Source of the DNA: Paenibacillus flagellatus
Lineage (GTDB): Bacteria > Bacillota > Bacilli > Paenibacillales > NBRC-103111
DNA length: 64,000 bases
Assembly: GCF_003217775.1 (NCBI RefSeq)
Contig: NZ_QJVJ01000006.1
Span: 62,001-126,000 of the forward strand
Direction: 5' to 3'
The notes under the pieces are model-generated. The model made no database searches. It saw only the letters and a list, made by a program, of their open reading frames with translations, and had not been told where the DNA came from. Positions 60,801 through 64,000 of the stretch are shown here, piece by piece (positions within the stretch are counted from its first letter, which is position 1; every line of letters begins with the position of its first letter). A program made the translations under genes and the position numbers.

Positions 60801-61999
60801 AGCTCCGTCACGAACTGCTCGATCATCGCGTAGTTTTCCTGCACGTTCATGTTGTAATAGAGCGGGACGAGCACGCGAAGCCCGTTCTGCCAGGCCGCAT
60901 CGAGCGTTCCCCGCATCGTCTGGACTTTGTTCGTCACGCCGCCCTGCACCGTATTGACTCCGGCTTCGGACAAGTACGGATAATCGGTTTGCCGGACGTG
61001 ATAGGCGGCGACGGGAAAGAACGGCTCGCCGTTGATCCGGATGTTGCCGTCCTCGCGCAGCATCGTCGGACGGTCGAATCGGTATATCGTCTTCTCCGCC
61101 GTCTCCAGCAGCGTTCCGGAGCTGTCGCGCAGGCTCACCTCGACCTTGTACGGCTCCTCCTCGACCATCAGCGTCGGATCGAAGTCGAATGCCAGCGGGG
61201 AGGCGGCGCTCGTCAAGCCGTAGGTCGCAATCGACACGCCCGTGGATACGCGGTAAACGCGCGCCTCCGCCTGCTTGCCGGCCGTCTGGCCGTCATGCGG
61301 ACGGAACGTCGCGGCGACGTGTCCTTCTTCCCATTCCGAGTAGTAGAACAGATGATCCGTCTTCATCTCGATCATCGGAGGAAGCTTCCGCAGCACGAAG
61401 GACGCGTCGTCGAAGAAGACGGTGCCCGTGCCGTACAGCCTCAGGAAGACGACGACGATCGTCGCTTCCGGCGGCGCCGTCACCTGCATCTTCAATTGCT
61501 GCCAGTCGCCCGTCAAATCGCCCGCGAGCACTTTGTCGGAACGGTCGATCAGATGGCCGGCGCTCGTCCGCTCCTCGCCCTTGTAAAATTCGAGCTTGAA
61601 GCCGATGCCGGACCCTTGGACGCCGGTCGCCTTCAGCCAGGCCGACACTTCGTATTCCGCCCCGGCTTCCACCCGGATCTCCTGCGCGATCCACGGATTC
61701 GACTGCTGCGTCGTTTGAATTTGGAACCCGTTCGTTCCGGTCCGCGCCGCCGCCGGCGTCAGCGCGAGCTCCGGATTGCTCCAGCCGTTGAATGGGATCC
61801 ACGGAAGCGGATATCCCCCTTCAGTCTGCTCGAACCCTCCGTTGACCATCAAGTCGTCTCCGACGCCGTTCGCGGCCGCATGCGGTGTCGCTGCCGGGAC
61901 GAGAAGCGGCGTCAGGACGGTCAGCAGGCAGGCCGTGAGCGCCGCCTTCGCGCCCAGCGATCGGATGTTTCGGAGCGTGTTTCGAATGGACAAGTTCAT
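57884..61999 (-). CDS. Large secreted modular protein with TIM-barrel and duplicated binding modules
   Basis: The 1,371-residue protein starts at ATG 61999 after CGGAGGG and has a signal peptide (about 1-44). A carbohydrate-binding-like module follows (50-210: DLMVNGGFEQTEGGYPLPW). A GH2/GH5-like TIM barrel spans about 316-600, with the likely acid/base in AWMIMDEP near 410 and YYSFNED near 533; I see no clear glutamate nucleophile in the KPVWNVLQAMYN strand. A helical and Ig-like part leads to two tandem repeats (about 866-1110 and 1111-1371), each a GGAFPF-type beta domain plus a NPGFE binding module. It probably binds and perhaps cleaves a polysaccharide at the cell surface or outside. Confidence 0.8.
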   Translation of the reverse strand: MNLSIRNTLRNIRSLGAKAALTACLLTVLTPLLVPAATPHAAANGVGDDLMVNGGFEQTEGGYPLPWIPFNGWSNPELALTPAAARTGTNGFQIQTTQQSNPWIAQEIRVEAGAEYEVSAWLKATGVQGSGIGFKLEFYKGEERTSAGHLIDRSDKVLAGDLTGDWQQLKMQVTAPPEATIVVVFLRLYGTGTVFFDDASFVLRKLPPMIEMKTDHLFYYSEWEEGHVAATFRPHDGQTAGKQAEARVYRVSTGVSIATYGLTSAASPLAFDFDPTLMVEEEPYKVEVSLRDSSGTLLETAEKTIYRFDRPTMLREDGNIRINGEPFFPVAAYHVRQTDYPYLSEAGVNTVQGGVTNKVQTMRGTLDAAWQNGLRVLVPLYYNMNVQENYAMIEQFVTELKDHPAVLAWMIMDEPVQNNKSQEELAEAYRIIRSIDKAHPAYLVEAPADAYETVAQVTDILATDVYPLPFFPISIVGERTALAKQAAGEGKPVWNVLQAMYNPPVWTHLPTIGELRNMAYQSLLSGGQGLAYYSFNEDGFALRQSELWPGLVKFRDELELFGRLITEGERLGAGQATDVRWTLWKDGDELYAAVVNTSGAVRTATVPLGTTGYRAELLYGDSRSTLDEQSDSLTIGLGPEQSLLYRIVPFATMVSQAIGEADEAAGLSTEPFWVSTFSQLFAGLDAAEAALTGTPSAIGDAIEAALDAWSTADDLTNWAELNGAGGTKEEMLNALDRIRELLAPIAAANVRADLTLAAGRIYGQQEPNELAVTLHNGTANAIQDVQVELRLPEPFGLPQQTRAFSSIGGGQGTADTFDFGIGVAVPEDRYRLQAVIAFEYADRPGTRITVGKSVYADYSDLLDAVTVPASFDAKEGGAFPFAVTISSSIARALNVALDPDLAPGMTIDLPASLPLPANGSTTVTGTVYVPENAADGANEAAIDVSADGHVVRTVPVTVNISKNLLANPGFETASPARTAPNGWGMRDGVWTQDEKHGGQYAVSLLPDPANTWNVIASGLIPTKPGYKYALRGWVKNGSSSGSASIGLRQVKEDGASTINYTWKSAQPLSDWTSYELELTPAANAKYVQVFLLSDTLTDGPAWFDDLYVDEIPVEPEFVLDAEAAPASIASNRGGAFPFELQLSNNAARELAVEIEPDLPSGVTMQLAASAHLAAFGQTTVTGTVYVPTTVTDGVYEATIRIFADGQLARSVSLPIVIDSNLLVNPGFEQATSQGTAPAGWLMRQGLWVQDVVHGGQHAVSLAADPNNASNYIVSDLIPVVPGSPYALKGWVKNGSAAGGVSIGLRQVKEDRVSTVKYTWRETLADTDWTHYELSIAPSSTARYVQVFLKSDTTADGSAWFDDLTVEEISAP

Positions 62000-62024
62000 C
62001 GTCTTCCCTCCGATTCGGTTTTTG

Positions 62025-62038
62025 TGGAAGCGCTTGCA
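62025..62038 (-). promoter_or_regulatory. Candidate CcpA site (cre) before the secreted modular protein
   Basis: TGGAAGCGCTTGCA differs from the cre consensus at one position and contains the full GCGC-centred core. It lies 26 bases before the start codon, in the leader, where CcpA binding would repress. Confidence 0.55.
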
Positions 62039-62117
62039 ATTTGAGGTGTTTGCAGATACTTGGAGATCGTCAATTCGATGCCTCGATCACCTCCCTTCCT
62101 CTTGCGGCTGAGCCGAC

Positions 62118-62140
62118 GGAGCCTCCTTGGCGGAGGCTCC
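62118..62140 (-). other. Perfect intergenic stem-loop
   Basis: GGAGCCTCC and GGAGGCTCC form a nine-base perfect stem with a five-base loop between the Gfo/Idh/MocA gene and the secreted protein gene on the same strand. There is no T run, so a processing or stabilising hairpin is as likely as a terminator. Confidence 0.55.
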
Positions 62141-62213
62141 GGGGTTCGTTTGCGCTGCCGAAACTCGGCGACCGGTTCCCCGTTGCTCGTGCGGATAGCA
62201 GCGCCGCACCGCG

Positions 62214-63269
62214 TCAGCCGTAGACGCCCTCTTCGATTGCAAGTCCTCGCAGATCGGCGATCGTGCCGCTGCGTTCCGCCTCGTACAGGCGCCAGATCAC
62301 CCGCAATCCTTGGAGACTGCTGGCCCCGTCGGTGACCGGGCGCTTGCCCGTCCGGATACAGTCGATGAAATGCTCCGTCTCGTACTGCGTTTTTTTGCCC
62401 GCCGCGTTGTCCTCCATCAGGATGCGGGTCCGCGACGTTGTGTCGAGATCGGCTTGTTCCGCCGCGATGTTCGAATGCAGGTACAGCTTGCCCTCGGCGC
62501 GGTTGTACTCCAGCATTCCTTCCGTGCAGTGGGCGTGAATGCTGTAGCCGAGCCGCGTCCCGCGAGCGCCCCACGTGCCGAAGTGGTAGCCGACGGCGCC
62601 GCTCTCGAATTCGATCGCCAGATCGCTCGTCCCTTCCTTCTCCATCCAGGGCGTACCGAAGTTGGTGCCCAGGTGAAACCCTTTAACCGGCCGGCCCAGC
62701 AGCCAGAGCATGAGGTCGATGTAATGGCAGCCGTGGCTGAACAGCTGGCCGCCTCCGAGCCGCTCCGCCGACTCGGTCCAGTGCCCGGACGGAAATCGGG
62801 TGAACTGCTCCGTCCAGATCGACAGATGAAATACGTCCCCGTACGTCTTGGCGTCGATCAGCTCCTTCATCTTCCGAACGATCGGCCAGAACCGCACCGG
62901 ATAGGCGCTCATCAGGACGAGCCGACGGCGCTCCGCCTCTTCGATCAGCCGCAGGCATTGCTCCTCGGTATTGCACAGCGGCTTCTCCATCAGCACATGC
63001 TTGCCGGCTTCGAGGCAGGCCAGTCCCACTTCGAAGTGAAGATCGTGCGGAAGGGCGATCAATACGGCGTCCACCCGGTCCAGCAGATCGCGGTAATCGA
63101 TTGCTGTAAAGGCTGCGCCGAGCCGCTCGGAAGCCGCTCGGGCGCGGTCCTGATCGATATCGCAAACCGCCGTCACCTCCAGCCGGTCGCTCAGCGCCAG
63201 CAAGCCTTCGGCATGGCCCTTGCTCCCCATGCCGCCGCAGCCGATCAATCCCATCCGGATTTTGTTCAT
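62214..63269 (-). CDS. Gfo/Idh/MocA family oxidoreductase, copy 2
   Basis: I choose ATG 63269 (MNKIRMGLIGCGG), nine bases after GAGAGG; an ATG three codons earlier sits on that ribosome site. The 351-residue protein has the Rossmann motif MGLIGCGGMGSKGHAEGL, the EKP motif (LMEKPLCNTEEQ) and GGGQLFSHGCHYIDLMLWLL with the expected histidine. It is a close paralogue of the gene at 11510-12577. It probably oxidises a sugar released by the locus's hydrolases. It diverges from an AraC-family regulator at 63408. Confidence 0.92.
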   Translation of the reverse strand: MNKIRMGLIGCGGMGSKGHAEGLLALSDRLEVTAVCDIDQDRARAASERLGAAFTAIDYRDLLDRVDAVLIALPHDLHFEVGLACLEAGKHVLMEKPLCNTEEQCLRLIEEAERRRLVLMSAYPVRFWPIVRKMKELIDAKTYGDVFHLSIWTEQFTRFPSGHWTESAERLGGGQLFSHGCHYIDLMLWLLGRPVKGFHLGTNFGTPWMEKEGTSDLAIEFESGAVGYHFGTWGARGTRLGYSIHAHCTEGMLEYNRAEGKLYLHSNIAAEQADLDTTSRTRILMEDNAAGKKTQYETEHFIDCIRTGKRPVTDGASSLQGLRVIWRLYEAERSGTIADLRGLAIEEGVYG

Positions 63270-63300
63270 GCGTTTCATCCATCCTCTCGGGTTCTCTTAG

Positions 63301-63328
63301 TTGAAACTGTCTGTCTATGCCCTATAAT
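63301..63328 (+). promoter_or_regulatory. Promoter of the AraC gene at 63408
   Basis: TTGAAA (63301-63306) and TATAAT (63323-63328) are 16 bases apart, about 75 bases before the start codon. Confidence 0.6.
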
Positions 63329-63407
63329 AGGGGTAACTCCGCATGGACGTCGTTGTCTTTAAGGTCCAACGTTATGCCAATTCGGTCGGGACGGAAGGGA
63401 GACGGCT

Positions 63408-64000
63408 ATGGAGCGTCCGAGACATACGCTGCTGGAAGAGTTGTCCATACGCAAATTGGTTACGTTTTACTACCGGGAATTGACCAAACAGTTCTACACG
63501 AGCGGGGAACGCCACGATTTTTGGGAAATCGTCTACGTGGACAAGGGCGAAGTGGACATTTTCACCGACGCGGGCAATCAACGGCTCAAGCAGGGAGATC
63601 TGATCTTTTACAAGCCGAACGTGTTCCATGGAGGACGGGCCGCCAACGACAAAGCTCCCAACCTGATCATCCTCTCGTTCGAATGCTCGTCCCCCTGCAT
63701 GCGGGCGTTCGAGGACAAAACGATCCGCCTGCTGGAGGAGGAACGGCTGCTTCTGTCGCGCATCGTCCGGGAAGGGCTGCAGGCGTTCGAGCCCGCGATC
63801 GATTCCCCTCACATCGCGAATTGTCCGAGCAGCCGCGAAGGCGCCCCGTTCGGCGGGGAGCAGCTGATCCGCAATTATCTGGAAATTTTGCTCATTCAGC
63901 TTTATCGCCGGACGCAGGAGGTAGAACGCTCCTTACATCCCTCTTCCGTCGTGGCCGAAGCCGAAGGCGACGAGGTTGTAGATGCCGTCGTCCACTATCT
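63408..64000 (+). CDS. AraC-family regulator, 5' part (cupin sensor domain)
   Basis: An uninterrupted frame from ATG 63408, with GGAAGGGAG upstream, runs off the right edge after 197 codons. The visible part is an AraC-type cupin sensor: DFWEIVYVDKGEVDIFTDAG (about 38-57), LKQGDLIFYKPNVFHGG (about 61-77), then IIISFECSSPCMRAF and a helical linker (LIRNYLEILLIQLYRR). The DNA-binding helix-turn-helix domain lies beyond the window. It diverges from the Gfo/Idh/MocA gene and probably regulates it and the secreted protein gene. Confidence 0.8.
   Translation, partial: MERPRHTLLEELSIRKLVTFYYRELTKQFYTSGERHDFWEIVYVDKGEVDIFTDAGNQRLKQGDLIFYKPNVFHGGRAANDKAPNLIILSFECSSPCMRAFEDKTIRLLEEERLLLSRIVREGLQAFEPAIDSPHIANCPSSREGAPFGGEQLIRNYLEILLIQLYRRTQEVERSLHPSSVVAEAEGDEVVDAVVHY

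Noticed and set aside
57572-62044. A 1,490-codon open frame on the plus strand
   Set aside because: It is antisense to the secreted modular protein, with Arg/Gln-rich low-information content, no ribosome site and no domain.

Overview
The window looks like a chromosomal segment of a high-GC, spore-forming Paenibacillaceae-type Firmicute (Cohnella/Paenibacillus-like). The reasons are AGGAGG-type ribosome sites with frequent GTG and TTG starts, a Spo0M homologue, CcpA-type cre motifs, many CUT1 sugar-transport components, YesN/AraC regulators, and a FIMAH-ended exported lyase. No rRNA, tRNA, CRISPR array, phage or insertion sequence was seen. Most long antisense reading frames are high-GC shadows.

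Layout. 1-8250: a partial MDR dehydrogenase diverges from a GntR regulator whose ligand domain is a sugar-binding-protein fold. Next is a CUT1 sugar ABC operon (lipoprotein and two permeases) diverging from a membrane-bound AraC regulator. 8260-16080: housekeeping and membrane genes, namely two YitT paralogues, an MFS pump, a khtT-khtU K+/H+ antiporter pair, a Gfo/Idh/MocA oxidoreductase, and two copies of a small undescribed membrane protein. 16080-26100: an eight-gene liv-hut operon (branched-chain-type ABC importer plus hutG, hutU, hutI but no hutH). It lies behind an AraC regulator whose likely binding repeats and a cre site are visible. 26150-31370: a MarR-controlled MFS pump, a CDF metal exporter with a Fur/Zur-like box, a GNAT enzyme, a frameshifted metallo-hydrolase and an Lrp regulator.

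31370-36380 is the most unusual part. A small array of palindromic TTGGAT/ATCCAA repeats precedes an ECF sigma factor. The sigma gene is followed by a single-pass membrane protein whose outside is a complete sugar-binding-protein domain, in the position of an anti-sigma factor. Then comes a paralogous secreted sugar-binding lipoprotein with no permease, and an ankyrin-repeat lipoprotein. I infer a sugar-sensing sigma/anti-sigma module built from transport receptors.

36400-45531 holds genes for uronate-containing polysaccharide breakdown: a GH88 unsaturated glucuronyl hydrolase under a LacI repressor with two visible operators, and a 1,879-residue secreted heparinase II/III-type lyase. 45760-50590: AraC, cytochrome P450, saccharopine-dehydrogenase-like and MarR genes, and spo0M. 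50650-64000: a second carbohydrate locus with a TIM-barrel protein, a GH109-like enzyme, an orphan sugar-binding lipoprotein, an FAD oxidoreductase, two AraC regulators, a 1,371-residue secreted modular protein and a second copy of the Gfo/Idh/MocA enzyme.

A theme runs through the window: solute-binding-protein folds appear as ordinary transport receptors, as the ligand domain of a cytoplasmic GntR repressor, and as the ectodomain of a putative anti-sigma factor. All assignments come from reading the sequence and recalled family knowledge; no database search was run.
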